64,000 nucleotides of DNA from Mesorhizobium waimense (GCF_003601975.1 NZ_QZWZ01000002.1:62001-126000), one strand, 5' to 3'; counted from the first letter of the stretch, positions 8,252 through 17,129 are shown. The notes: a model not told the origin generated them from the sequence alone. Numbers and translations are program-made.

Positions 8252-9028
8252 ATGCGGGACGGGAAGCCGAACAACGAGAAAACACCGGCCAAGGCGGCAT
8301 CCGCCGAGCGTCCGGCTGCCGTTCGGCGGGCCGATGCGGCGCGTATTCCGGGCTCCAGCGTGCATGCCTCTTTGGCCAGCGAGATCGGACTTCGGATCGT
8401 GCGCGGCGACTATCCGCCGGGCACCATCCTGCCCAACGAAGCCAAATGGTCGGAAACCTTCGACGTCAGCCGCTCGGCGGTGCGCGAGGCGATCAAAATG
8501 CTGATGGCAAAGAGCCTTCTGGCCTCGCGCCCCAAGATCGGCAGCTGGGTCGAGCCGAAGGAGCGCTGGAACCTGCTCGACCGAGACGTGCTCGCCTGGT
8601 ACGCGACTTCGCCCGACCGCGAAGTGTTCCTGAAGACGGTGCAGGAATTCCGCCACATCATCGAGCCGGAGGCGACCGCCTACGCCGCGATGCGGCGCAC
8701 CGACGAGCAGATGGCCGAGATCAGCCAGGCCTGCCGGGAGATGGGCGAAGCCCCCAGCCTGCAGGAGCGCACGCGCGCCGACACGCGCTTCCATCTCGCC
8801 ATATTGAGGGCTTCCGGCAACGACCTCTTGGTGCCGCTCGGCGTGCTGATCGAATCGGCGTTCGATCATCTGTTCGCCTATACGACGCGCGAACTGGACG
8901 ATCTGCAGCACGCACAGAAGCTGCATGAGGCGATCGAGAAGAATATCCGCCTGCAGCGGCCGGATGCGGCGCGCGCCGCGGTGCGCAAGCTGCTCGCCAA
9001 CACCGACGACGTCATCAAGTCGAGATAG
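8252..9028 (+). CDS. GntR-family (FadR/FCD) transcriptional regulator, copy B
   Basis: 258 residues from the ATG at 8252; the frame is open from 8192 and no strong ribosome site decides the start. From SSVHASLASEIGLRIV onward it aligns without gaps to copy A. I estimate 85-90% identity, and the winged-helix part differs at a single residue (N to D). The N-terminal tails and the ligand-domain surface (RETSDQRL versus RELDDLQH) diverge. The two therefore probably bind the same DNA sites but may differ in effector or partner. Confidence 0.9.
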   Translation: MRDGKPNNEKTPAKAASAERPAAVRRADAARIPGSSVHASLASEIGLRIVRGDYPPGTILPNEAKWSETFDVSRSAVREAIKMLMAKSLLASRPKIGSWVEPKERWNLLDRDVLAWYATSPDREVFLKTVQEFRHIIEPEATAYAAMRRTDEQMAEISQACREMGEAPSLQERTRADTRFHLAILRASGNDLLVPLGVLIESAFDHLFAYTTRELDDLQHAQKLHEAIEKNIRLQRPDAARAAVRKLLANTDDVIKSR

Positions 9029-9073
9029 GTGCGAGATCGTCGCGAGTAAGGTTCGAGTAGTCGCTGCCTCACT

Positions 9074-10127
9074 CTAGTCGCCTGATCCTACAGCATCTTT
9101 CTGCATAATTCGCCCGAACTCCCGAGGAGTCATCGAATAGTGCTTCTTGAATGCGCTGCAGAAATGCGCGGTGTCGCTGAAACCTGTTTCGTAGGCGATT
9201 TCGGTCACGCTGCGCCGCCGACTGTTCAGGAGTTCGCGCGCCGCCATCAAGCGAATCTGTCGCCAGAACGCTGCAGGGGCCATCTGCAGGTCTGCATGGA
9301 AAGCGCGGTTCAATCGTATTTTTTGTGGTGTTCAGCGATAGCGCCAGATCCTCGATCGAACATGGCGAATCGATGCGGGTCTCCATCGCCTTAACGGCCT
9401 CCACCGTCAGCCGCGCGGCGCTGCCAAGGGCTTCCTCGTAGGGCTTCGCCTTGAGGACGATCCGAGATTCTTCGGGTTTGAAGAGAAGATAGTTCAGTGC
9501 TTTCCGGGCTCGGGCCGCATCACTGTATCGCGCGATCAGGAACGCCGCGATGTCGATGGCGACGATGCTGCCCGGACATGTGATGATGTTGCCATCGATG
9601 ACATAATTCTGGCTCGTCGCGGGATTGCTGTTTGGGAACCTGCTCAGGAACTCGCCCAAGGTATCGAAATGCAAAGCGCATTCGCGATGCTCCAGCAGCC
9701 CTGCCTGGGCCAGGACGAAGCTGCCCGTGCATAGACCGACAAGAGGGATTCCGCGGGCGTTCACGGCACGAAGATACTCAAACGTCGCCGGATGAATGCC
9801 TGCAAGGTCAGGTATCAATCCGCCGCATACCGCGATGCAATCGTACGCCTCGGGATCGTCCAGGTTCCCTGCCGGCGTCATTTCCAGTCCGCAGCTGGCG
9901 CGCACGGGTGACGGCCCCGCCGAGATGAAATCCCAGGCGAAATAGACCTGGCGGCTATGGTCCTGCTTGTCCGCGGCAAGTCGAAGAGCGTCGACAAAGC
10001 TGGCCATCGGCGTCAGCGTGAAGCTCGGACAAAGGATCAAGCCGACGCGGAGGTAAGGAAGGGCCGTTCGGTTTGGCACCCTCAGCGTAGATGTCAACGC
10101 GCGCTCCCGATCCGCCTCCCGATTCAA
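9074..10127 (-). pseudogene. GlxA/FtrA-type AraC regulator with an internal frameshift
   Basis: The N-terminal part is a DJ-1/PfpI-like domain (RVGLILCPSFTLTPMASFVD; the nucleophile-elbow region GIPLVGLCTGSFVLAQAG). It leads into the first AraC helix (SIEDLALSLNTTK). Just there the frame changes. The remaining DNA-binding part (RLNRAFHADLQMAP, SVTEIAYETGFSDTAHFCSAF) lies in another frame and ends at 9074. Removing one A from the run of six (9319-9324, T on the plus strand) joins them. The protein is therefore truncated before its second helix-turn-helix, unless the shift is a sequencing error or is bypassed by slippage. The first codon is TTG; another TTG at 10097 has a better ribosome site (GGGAG). 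It diverges from the flavoprotein gene, its likely target. Confidence 0.8.
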
Positions 10128-10226
10128 ATGTTATGAAAAATGAGCCGGAATCACAATCCTCCCGTGTCGTGCGCCGCTAATATTAGTCATGCCTAAGCTG
10201 TGTCCACGATACCGGACAGCCTGAGA

Positions 10227-12224
10227 ATGACTGCGAAGCCGGCCTTTCATAGGATTCTTGAGCCGCTCCAATTGCGCCACAAGACGCTGCGCAATCGCAT
10301 AAATTTCGGTGCGCACACCGCGAACATGGCAGAGGATGGACTGCCCGGCTCGCGCCACTTGGGTTACTATCGGGAACGCGCCCGAGGGGGCGCAGCGATG
10401 ATCGTGGTCGAGCCGATGCCGGTTCATCAGACCGCCCGTCTGACGCGAGGCAATTTCCGCCATGACGATGACGCCGTAATACCCGGATTCAGGGCGATTA
10501 CCGAGGCCTGCAAAGCCGAGGGAGCGGTCATGGTCCACCAGCTCTATCATGTCGGACAGCACGGCGATTTCGACAATTCGTACAGCGCGAACTGGTCCCC
10601 CTCCGGGCTTCCGTCCTACCACGACGGAGACGGCAGTCACCGCATGCGGGAAGCCGAGATCGAGGAGATAATCGAGAGCTTCGTTCGCGCGGCTGTCCGG
10701 GCGAAGGCGTGCGGCTTCGACGGGGTGGAGCTGTTCGGCCCCTACAACTCGCTCATCGAGCAGTTCTGGCTGCCCTGGTCAAACCGCCGCGACGATCGAT
10801 GGGGCGGCTCGTTCGAAAACAGGATGCGGTTCTCGACCGAGATCACCTCGCGCATCCGTGCGGCTGCGGGAGATGAATTCATTATCGGGCTCGCCTCAAG
10901 CATCGATACCTCGGTTGACGTCGGAATGGGTACCGAACTTCTCCAGGAAATCGCCGCGTACCACGATACGCGCGCTCTGATCGACTACATCACTTGCGGC
11001 ACTGGCAGCTATTTCGATCACTCCTCGGTCATGCCCACGTTTCTCTTCGCCGACAAACTCGGCGCGCCCCATGCGCAGGCGCTGAAGGAGGTCTGCAAGC
11101 ACATACGCGTCCAGGCAGAGAGCCACATCCGAACGCCCGAGAACGCAAATGAGGTCATATCGTCGCGACAGGCGGACATGGTCAGTATCGTGCGAGGCCA
11201 GATCGCGGATCCGTACTGGGTCAAGAAAGTGGCGGGCGGCCGTGACACCGAGGTCCGGGGCTGCATCTCCTGCAATCAAATGTGCTGGGGAAGACGCTCG
11301 AGGGATTACTGGATCTCGTGCCTCGTCAATCCGTCGGCGGGCCGTGAATTCGAATGGGGAGGCGACACCTTCATCCCGGCCAGGACGCCGAAGCGCGTGC
11401 TGGTGGTAGGAGGCGGACCGGCCGGACTCGAAGCGGCTCGCGTCGCGGCCGAGCGCGGCCATAGCGTGACGCTCGCAGAAGCCGCCTCGCAGCTCGGCGG
11501 ACAATTCAGGCTGGCCGGCATGCAGCCGCGCCGGTCGCAGATACTGGAATTGATCGATTGGTACGAACAGCAGTTGACCAGGCTGGGCGTACGGGTGCTG
11601 CTCAACGCGCCGCTCGACGCTGCGGAGATCGCCGGGCACGACGTCGATGAAATCGTCATCGCGACCGGTTCGCAACCTGCCGGGACAGGCTTCCAGCGCG
11701 GTTTGCCGGGGCAGGATCGTCTGCCAGGGGTGGATTTGCCGAATGTCTGGTCCGTCGAGGACGTGATGACGAGGACGGCGCGGTTGGGCGACCATGTCCT
11801 TCTCATCGACGACACGGGCGACTGGCGCGGGCTAGGCACGGCCCTCGAAATCGCAGCACGCGGACACAGTGTGACGGTTGTCACGGCATGGCCCGTCCTC
11901 GGCCGTTACCTGCAGCGAACGGAAAGCGACGGCGTTGCGCGAGCCCGGCTGAAGACTGCGGGCGGTGGCTGGATAACAGACGCGGTGGTCAAGGAATGGC
12001 ACGGCGACGGCGCCACAGTCAGGTGCCATCTCGATGGGACCGAAACCGTGATCAGGGCCGATACCCTCGTCCTTGCGACCACCAACGTCTCGGACACATG
12101 GGTGCTGGACGATCTCGCCGAGCAGGTACCCGCACTGATGCCGAAAATAATCGGCGACGCCTTGGCGCCTCGGCTAGCTGTGGCGGCAATCTACGAAGGG
12201 AGGGTGCTCGGCCAGTCTATCTAG
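10227..12224 (+). CDS. Trimethylamine dehydrogenase/DgcA-like FMN, 4Fe-4S and FAD oxidoreductase
   Basis: 665 residues from the ATG at 10227, where family similarity begins (HRILEPLQLRHKTLRNRI); an in-frame GTG lies at 10200. The N-terminal TIM barrel binds FMN (old yellow enzyme type). Cysteines C346, C349, C353 and C365 (C-x2-C-x3-C-x11-C) form the 4Fe-4S site. The C-terminal half has a dinucleotide motif VLVVGGGPAGLEAA near residue 394. The family includes trimethylamine, histamine and dimethylglycine/N-methylproline demethylating enzymes and 2,4-dienoyl-CoA reductase. The active-site stretch reads ELFGPYNSLIEQF, so the Tyr and His used by trimethylamine dehydrogenase (YGAHSY) appear replaced by Phe and Tyr. 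A Tat-exported binding protein follows, suggesting catabolism of an imported N-methyl compound. Confidence 0.82.
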   Translation: MTAKPAFHRILEPLQLRHKTLRNRINFGAHTANMAEDGLPGSRHLGYYRERARGGAAMIVVEPMPVHQTARLTRGNFRHDDDAVIPGFRAITEACKAEGAVMVHQLYHVGQHGDFDNSYSANWSPSGLPSYHDGDGSHRMREAEIEEIIESFVRAAVRAKACGFDGVELFGPYNSLIEQFWLPWSNRRDDRWGGSFENRMRFSTEITSRIRAAAGDEFIIGLASSIDTSVDVGMGTELLQEIAAYHDTRALIDYITCGTGSYFDHSSVMPTFLFADKLGAPHAQALKEVCKHIRVQAESHIRTPENANEVISSRQADMVSIVRGQIADPYWVKKVAGGRDTEVRGCISCNQMCWGRRSRDYWISCLVNPSAGREFEWGGDTFIPARTPKRVLVVGGGPAGLEAARVAAERGHSVTLAEAASQLGGQFRLAGMQPRRSQILELIDWYEQQLTRLGVRVLLNAPLDAAEIAGHDVDEIVIATGSQPAGTGFQRGLPGQDRLPGVDLPNVWSVEDVMTRTARLGDHVLLIDDTGDWRGLGTALEIAARGHSVTVVTAWPVLGRYLQRTESDGVARARLKTAGGGWITDAVVKEWHGDGATVRCHLDGTETVIRADTLVLATTNVSDTWVLDDLAEQVPALMPKIIGDALAPRLAVAAIYEGRVLGQSI

Positions 12225-12294
12225 ACTGCTGCCAACTGCCAAATGGCAGACCAGATCCTTGGCCGACCAGGCGCGGCTTTCGTGCAGTGGTCCT

Positions 12295-12320
12295 GATTTC
12301 CGAGACCCGGGCGGGAAATC
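12295..12320 (+). terminator. Hairpin after the TMADH-like gene
   Basis: GATTTCC (12295-12301) pairs perfectly with GGAAATC (12314-12320), 70 bases after the stop. No U-tract follows. It could be a terminator or a processing element between this gene and the binding-protein gene. Confidence 0.4.
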
Positions 12321-12377
12321 CCGGGGTTCAACGGTTGGTTGGGCAATGCGTTAGACACAAACAATGGGAGATCCAAA

Positions 12378-14030
12378 ATGAAGTTTTTCAGAAGCGGTGG
12401 AACCCGCGTACCGGAAGCAGTCACGAGCATGGCCAAGGACGTTCGCGAGGGCCTTATGGACCGGCGCGAGTTCCTCGCGATGGCCAGCACCTTCGGCGCA
12501 TCGACTGCGCTGGCCTACGGCATGGTTGGCCTGGCTGTGCCGGTCCCCGCCTTTGCCGAGGAAGGCAAGAAGGGCGGAACGCTTCGCGTTGCCATGGTCG
12601 TGAAGCAACAGAAGGATCCGCGTACCTATGATTGGGTCGAGATGGCCAATATCAGCCGCACCTGGCTGGAGCCGCTGGTCAAATATACCCGCGAATTCAC
12701 CTTCGAGCCGGTCCTTCTGGAGAGCTGGGAAGTCAACGGCGATGCCACCGAATACCTGCTCCATGTCCGCAAGGGCGTAGCCTGGAACAATGGCGACGCG
12801 TTCAATGCCGACGATGTCGTCTACAATTTCAACCGGTGGTGCGACAAGAAGGCGCCAGGCAATTCCATGGCGGCACGCGTCAACAGCTTGATCGACCAGA
12901 ACACCGGTAAGGCGCGCGAGGGCGGCGTCACCAAGGTCGACGACTACACGGTCAAGCTTTCGCTGGGCTCTTCGGATATCGCGATCATCGCCAATCTTAC
13001 CGATTATCCTGCCTTGATCGTGCACCGCAATTTTGACGCAGATGGCGCCGACCCGGCCACGAAACCGATTGGTACGGGTGCATTCGAGCTTGTCTCCTAC
13101 GATGTTGGCCAAAAGGCAGTCGTCAAGCGGCGCGAGAGCGGCAAGTGGTGGGGTGGAGAGGCGCTGCTCGATGGGGTCGAGTTCATCGACTACGGTACCG
13201 ATCCAAACGCAATGGTGAACGCTTTCGAGGCGGGTGAGGTCGATCTCAACAATGAAACCGGGGCGGACTATGTCGAGATCCTGGACGGCCTTGGACTTAA
13301 GAAAACAGAGATCCAGACAGCGACTACGCTTGTTGCGCGCACCAACGTCACGCAAAAGCCCTACGACGACAAGCGGGTGCGCAACGCGCTCCAGATGGCA
13401 GTCGACAACAACGTTGTGCTTCAACTCGGCTATGCCGGGCTCGGCACGGTGGGCGAAAATCATCATGTCAGCCCAATTCATCCGGAATACTACCCCCTGC
13501 CTCAGAAAACGCGCGACGTGGAAGGGGCCAAGAAACTCATGGCCGAGGCCGGCCAAGCGGATTTCGAGCACGAGTTGATCACCGTGGACGATGATTGGAA
13601 CAAGGGCACCGGTGATGCGATCGCCGCCCAGCTTCGCGAAGCGGGCATCAAGGTCAAGCGCACGGTGCTGCCTGGCTCGACCTTCTGGAACGACTGGACG
13701 AAGTATCCTTACTCCTTGACGGTTTGGTACATGCGCCCTCTTGGAGTTCAGGTTCTGGCGCTGGCCTATCGTAGTGGCGAGGCCTGGAACGAGACAGGCT
13801 ACTCCAATCCGGAGTTCGACAAGAAGCTCCAGGAGGCTCTGTCGGTGAGCGCCCCCGAAAAACGCCGTGAGGTGATGAAGGACGTCGAGGCCATCATTCA
13901 GGACTCGGGGATCATCATCCAGCCCTATTGGCAGAAGCTCTACAATCACATGAGTGAGAAGGTGAAGAACTACGCCATCCACCCAACATTCCAGATAGAT
14001 CTGCAGAAGGTCTGGCTGGAACAGGCCTGA
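12378..14030 (+). CDS. Orphan family 5 extracellular solute-binding protein, Tat-exported
   Basis: 550 residues. The start at 12378 follows GGGAG. A long n-region leads to a Tat signal ([16 protein letters not shown], residues 28-43; cleavage near AFAEEG). The mature part has the dipeptide/opine/nickel (SBP_bac_5) fold: [57 protein letters not shown] and [24 protein letters not shown]. It is collinear with the protein at 47022 and, by eye, about two thirds identical. No permease or ATPase gene is nearby, so it may dock onto the 48.9-53.4 kb transporter. It follows the demethylase-like flavoprotein and ends in a strong hairpin. Confidence 0.9.
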   Translation: MKFFRSGGTRVPEAVTSMAKDVREGLMDRREFLAMASTFGASTALAYGMVGLAVPVPAFAEEGKKGGTLRVAMVVKQQKDPRTYDWVEMANISRTWLEPLVKYTREFTFEPVLLESWEVNGDATEYLLHVRKGVAWNNGDAFNADDVVYNFNRWCDKKAPGNSMAARVNSLIDQNTGKAREGGVTKVDDYTVKLSLGSSDIAIIANLTDYPALIVHRNFDADGADPATKPIGTGAFELVSYDVGQKAVVKRRESGKWWGGEALLDGVEFIDYGTDPNAMVNAFEAGEVDLNNETGADYVEILDGLGLKKTEIQTATTLVARTNVTQKPYDDKRVRNALQMAVDNNVVLQLGYAGLGTVGENHHVSPIHPEYYPLPQKTRDVEGAKKLMAEAGQADFEHELITVDDDWNKGTGDAIAAQLREAGIKVKRTVLPGSTFWNDWTKYPYSLTVWYMRPLGVQVLALAYRSGEAWNETGYSNPEFDKKLQEALSVSAPEKRREVMKDVEAIIQDSGIIIQPYWQKLYNHMSEKVKNYAIHPTFQIDLQKVWLEQA

Positions 14031-14062
14031 CCCTTTGGCATCCTTGCCTTAAAGGCCAAGTG

Positions 14063-14108
14063 GCGGCTGCGAAATGCCCTTCCTTCGGAAGGAAAATTTC
14101 GCAGCCGC
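14063..14108. terminator. Strong compound hairpin between the orphan binding-protein and DUF3175 genes
   Basis: GCGGCTGCGAAAT (14063-14075) and ATTTCGCAGCCGC (14096-14108) are perfect 13-base complements. A smaller CTTCC-TTC-GGAAG hairpin sits between them. The element lies between convergent genes and can end transcription from both sides; AAAATTTAG follows on the plus side. Confidence 0.8.
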
Positions 14109-14113
14109 AAAAT

Positions 14114-14401
14114 TTAGTCCTGTTTTGGCCGCCCGAACGCGGCGCGCAACTCGTCCTTCGCCTCCTCCAGCACCTCCCGGCGCTCCTGCGGCAGGTTCTT
14201 GCCGGCGCGGTTGATGTAGAAATTCAGCATCGACAAGGCGGACTGGAACGGCTCGGCCTTGCGGCGGTTGCTGTGCTCGGCCGATCGCTTGAGCGAGGCC
14301 GCGATCTTCTTGGCATCGTCGGATTCGAAGACATGCTCCTCGAGATCCATTGCATCGCTGTGCTCGGTCACTTGGGCCGACCATTTTCTTTTCGCGGTCA
14401 T
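14114..14401 (-). CDS. DUF3175 domain protein
   Basis: 95 residues. The ATG at 14401 has AAGGAG 9 bases upstream; the longer open frame to 14896 is not coding. The whole protein matches the DUF3175 pattern: KRKWSAQVTEHSDAMDLEE near the start, AASLKRSAEHSNRRKAEPFQ in the middle and SALSMLNFYINRAGKNLPQE before a charged C-terminal helix. Function unknown. It is convergent with the orphan binding-protein gene and divergent from the MFS gene. There is no signal peptide or membrane segment, so it is probably cytoplasmic. Confidence 0.85.
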   Translation of the reverse strand: MTAKRKWSAQVTEHSDAMDLEEHVFESDDAKKIAASLKRSAEHSNRRKAEPFQSALSMLNFYINRAGKNLPQERREVLEEAKDELRAAFGRPKQD

Positions 14402-14574
14402 GACAGGAACTCCTTCCGTGTCGGGAAACGTCAGGCGGTGTGGCGGGTTCCGCAATCGCTGAAGCCGCATCCCTGGCGTCACGGAATTGCCCGTCGTGGC
14501 GCTGCTCGCAGAGGCGAATGCGCCGATAGTGGCGCGGAACCGGTCGATCTGCAGCACCGCGGACAGGAAACGCC

Positions 14575-15807
14575 TTGACCCCAATCGTCTCCAGCCAGAC
14601 GAGCAGCCCTGGCATCGACAGCGCCTATGCATGGACCCGGCTCGGCATTTCGATGCTGCTGTCGACGATCGGCGGTGTCGGCATGTGGGCGGTGGTCGTG
14701 GTGCTGCCCGCCGTGCAGGCTGAATTCGGCGTCGACCGAGCAGCCGCGTCGGTGCCCTACACCGCGACCATGGTCGGCTTCGCCGCCGGCAATGTCCTTG
14801 TCGGACGCGCCATCGACCGCATGGGCTACTGGATCCCCGCGCTGATAGCGGCGATTGCGCTCGGCTCCGGTTTCCTTTTGGCGTCGCTGACCACATCGAT
14901 CCTTCAGTTCACCCTTGTCCAGGGGCTGTTGATCGGCGTCGGCACGTCGGCGATCTTCGGCCCGCTGATCGCCGACATCTCGCATTGGTTCAACCGCCGC
15001 CGCGGCGTCGCGGTGACGGCGGCTGCTTCGGGCAACTACCTCGCCGGGGCGATCTGGCCGTTCGTCATGCCGATGCTCATGAAGGAAGAAGGCTGGCGCT
15101 TCACCTATGCCGCGATCGGCGTCGTCTGCCTCGCCACCATGGTGCCGCTGGTGCTGATGCTGAGGCGCGGCGCGCCCCGCGAAGCTGCGCCCGGCTCGCC
15201 CGGCAGCCGGCCGGTCCGGCCGATCTCGCTGTCGCCGGCGGCCTTGCAGGTGCTGCTGGTCATCGCCGGTTTCGGCTGCTGCATGGCGATGTCGATGCCG
15301 CAGGTCCATATCGTCGCCTATTGCATGGATCTCGGCTATGGCGTGGCGCATGGCGCCGATATGCTGTCGATCATGCTGGCGGCCGGCGTGGTCAGCCGGC
15401 TCGCATCCGGCTTCCTCGCCGATCGCTTCGGTGCGGTAAAGACGCTGCTGATCGGCTCCGTGCTGCAATGCCTGTCGCTGCTGTTCTACATCCCCTTCGA
15501 CGGGCTTGCCTCGCTCTACGTTGTCTCGCTGGTCTTCGGCCTGTCGCAGGGCGGCATCGTGCCATGCTATGCGATCATCGTGCGCGACTACATGCCGGCG
15601 AAAGAAGCCGGCCAGCGCGTCGGCATCGTCATGATGGCGACCATCTTCGGTATGGCGGTCGGCGGCTGGACGTCGGGCTGGATCTATGACCTTACCGGCT
15701 CCTATGCCGCCGCCTTCTTGAACGGCATTGCCTGGAACCTGGTGAACTTGGCGGCGATTTTGCTCCTCATGTGGAAGGCGCAGCGCAGCGAGGTGGCGAT
15801 GGCCTGA
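14575..15807 (+). CDS. MFS transporter (monocarboxylate/oxalate-formate-like)
   Basis: 410 residues with about twelve hydrophobic segments. The start is a TTG with AGGAAA 5 bases upstream. The cytoplasmic loop after TM2 reads GRAIDRMGYW, and the central loop (MLRRGAPREAAPGSPGSRPVRP) splits the two six-helix halves. The second half has the corresponding GFLADRFGAVK motif. The GG/AG-rich helices and overall pattern resemble the monocarboxylate (OxlT-like) branch. It lies just upstream of the LacI regulator and the gluconate-type operon and may import a related acid, but its substrate is unknown. Confidence 0.87.
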   Translation: MTPIVSSQTSSPGIDSAYAWTRLGISMLLSTIGGVGMWAVVVVLPAVQAEFGVDRAAASVPYTATMVGFAAGNVLVGRAIDRMGYWIPALIAAIALGSGFLLASLTTSILQFTLVQGLLIGVGTSAIFGPLIADISHWFNRRRGVAVTAAASGNYLAGAIWPFVMPMLMKEEGWRFTYAAIGVVCLATMVPLVLMLRRGAPREAAPGSPGSRPVRPISLSPAALQVLLVIAGFGCCMAMSMPQVHIVAYCMDLGYGVAHGADMLSIMLAAGVVSRLASGFLADRFGAVKTLLIGSVLQCLSLLFYIPFDGLASLYVVSLVFGLSQGGIVPCYAIIVRDYMPAKEAGQRVGIVMMATIFGMAVGGWTSGWIYDLTGSYAAAFLNGIAWNLVNLAAILLLMWKAQRSEVAMA

Positions 15808-15958
15808 GGCTGACGCCGACAGGCTCGATATCCCAGTCGCCCAGCCGGACCATTGGCTTGACAATGGGCAAGGGCTGCGCGACGCCAAGCTGACACGGCG
15901 TGGCGAGGGAAGCCGGAATGGACATGGCGACAAGGGTAATGCTGCCGGGAACGAGGCC

Positions 15959-16987
15959 GTGAGCAAACCGCGCTCGCGCCGTGGCGGCGGCCGGCCGACC
16001 ATCGCCGATGTGGCGCGCAAGGCCGGTGTCGGCGCCATCACCGTATCGCGGGCGCTGCGCGAACCGGGGCGCGTCTCGGAGGATCTGCGCCGCCAGATCC
16101 AGGCTGCCGTCGACGAGCTCGGCTATGTGCCCGACCCCAATGCGCGCGCTCTCGCCTCGGCACGCGCCGAGGTGTTCGGCGTGCTGGTGCCGTCACTGAC
16201 CAACAACGTCTTTGCCGAGGTGGTGCGCGGCATCTACGACAGCCTGTCGGACAGTCCGTTCCGCATCCAGCTCGGCCACACCCACTATTCCGGCCTCGAG
16301 GAGGAGCGCCTGCTGCAGGTGTTCGGCCCGCAGCGACCGGCGGCGCTGATCGTAGCGGGCATCGACCAGACGCCGACATCGCGCAGATTGCTCGAGACGG
16401 CCGGCTGTCCGGTCGTGCAGGTGATGGAGACCGGGTCCGATCCGGTCGACATGCTGGTCGGCTTCTCGCATCTCGATGGCGGCCGCGCCGCAACGGAGCA
16501 CATGATCGAAGCGGGTTACCGCCGGATCGGCTTCATCGGCGCGCGCATGGACCCGCGCTCGCAGCGGCGACTGGCCGGCTATCGCGCGGCGATGGAGACA
16601 GCCGGCCTGTTCGATCCTCGGCTGGTGACAACCACGCCGGTGCCTTCCAGCGTACCGCTCGGCCGCGAACTGTTTCGCGACGCGCTGGCCAAAATGCCGA
16701 CGCTCGAGGGGGTTTTCTGCAACAATGACGACATCGCTCTCGGCGTGCTGTTCGAGTGTCACCGTGCCGCCATCGCGGTGCCGAAGACCATCGGCATCAC
16801 CGGCTTCAACGATCTCGACATGATGCAGTCGGCGTTTCCGTCGATCACCAGCATCCGGACGCCCCGCTACGAAATCGGCCGTCGCGCGGTTGCCATGGCA
16901 CTGGCGGCGATCTCGGGAAAAAGGCCGGAACAGCGGATCGTCGACCTCGGTTTCGAGCTCAAGCGGCGCGAGAGCACCGCGCGTTGA
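15959..16987 (+). CDS. LacI-family transcriptional regulator (GntR-of-gluconate type)
   Basis: 342 residues. The start is a GTG after GGAACGAGG; an ATG frame a little upstream ends at once. The helix-turn-helix and hinge helix are clear (TIADVARKAGVGAITVSRAL at residues 14-33; ALASARAEVFGVLVPSLTNN near 62-81). The rest is a periplasmic-binding-like sugar domain (VFCNNDDIALGVLFECHR near 257). The next operon encodes a sugar importer and gluconokinase, and a perfect LacI-type palindrome lies 45 bases after this gene, so it is the probable repressor of that operon, relieved by gluconate or a similar ligand. Confidence 0.93.
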   Translation: MSKPRSRRGGGRPTIADVARKAGVGAITVSRALREPGRVSEDLRRQIQAAVDELGYVPDPNARALASARAEVFGVLVPSLTNNVFAEVVRGIYDSLSDSPFRIQLGHTHYSGLEEERLLQVFGPQRPAALIVAGIDQTPTSRRLLETAGCPVVQVMETGSDPVDMLVGFSHLDGGRAATEHMIEAGYRRIGFIGARMDPRSQRRLAGYRAAMETAGLFDPRLVTTTPVPSSVPLGRELFRDALAKMPTLEGVFCNNDDIALGVLFECHRAAIAVPKTIGITGFNDLDMMQSAFPSITSIRTPRYEIGRRAVAMALAAISGKRPEQRIVDLGFELKRRESTAR

Positions 16988-17031
16988 AACACGCAGAAGC
17001 GACTGTGCGAATGCCGGTTTACACAACTTAC

Positions 17032-17045
17032 TGGTAGCGCTACCA
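17032..17045. promoter_or_regulatory. LacI-family operator for the gluconate-type operon
   Basis: TGGTAGCGCTACCA is a perfect 14-base palindrome with the central CG typical of LacI-family sites. It lies between the LacI gene and the AT-rich promoter region of the binding-protein gene. Confidence 0.8.
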
Positions 17046-17082
17046 TCCTCTTTGCACGAAACCTCGAAGCAAAGTCAAAGAC

Positions 17083-17129
17083 TGTTTATTATATATAAGC
17101 GACAGCTTAAGCTTGTTTATTATGTATAA
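17083..17129 (+). repeat. Two 16-base direct repeats in the promoter region of the gluconate-type operon
   Basis: TGTTTATTATATATAA (17083-17098) and TGTTTATTATGTATAA (17114-17129) differ at one base and are offset by 31 bases, about three helical turns. The second includes TATAAT (17125-17130), a plausible -10 box without a good -35. The stretch is strikingly AT-rich for this genome. The gap 16988-17292 holds this, the operator and nothing else that I can support. Confidence 0.6.

Noticed and set aside
7385..8926. A 513-codon open frame on the minus strand
   Set aside because: It runs antisense to the SDR and the second GntR gene, has no recognisable motif and shows the same arginine-, alanine- and histidine-rich shadow composition.
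9315..9330. Programmed -1 frameshifting at A-AAA-AAT in the GlxA-type gene
   Set aside because: The heptamer fits the slippery pattern, but a -1 shift meets a stop two codons later. A +1 shift or one base fewer is needed to enter the AraC frame.
12351..13982. A 543-codon minus-strand frame opposite the orphan binding protein
   Set aside because: A similar shadow frame appears opposite the paralogue at 47022 (47919-48983), as expected from codon bias and not from a gene.
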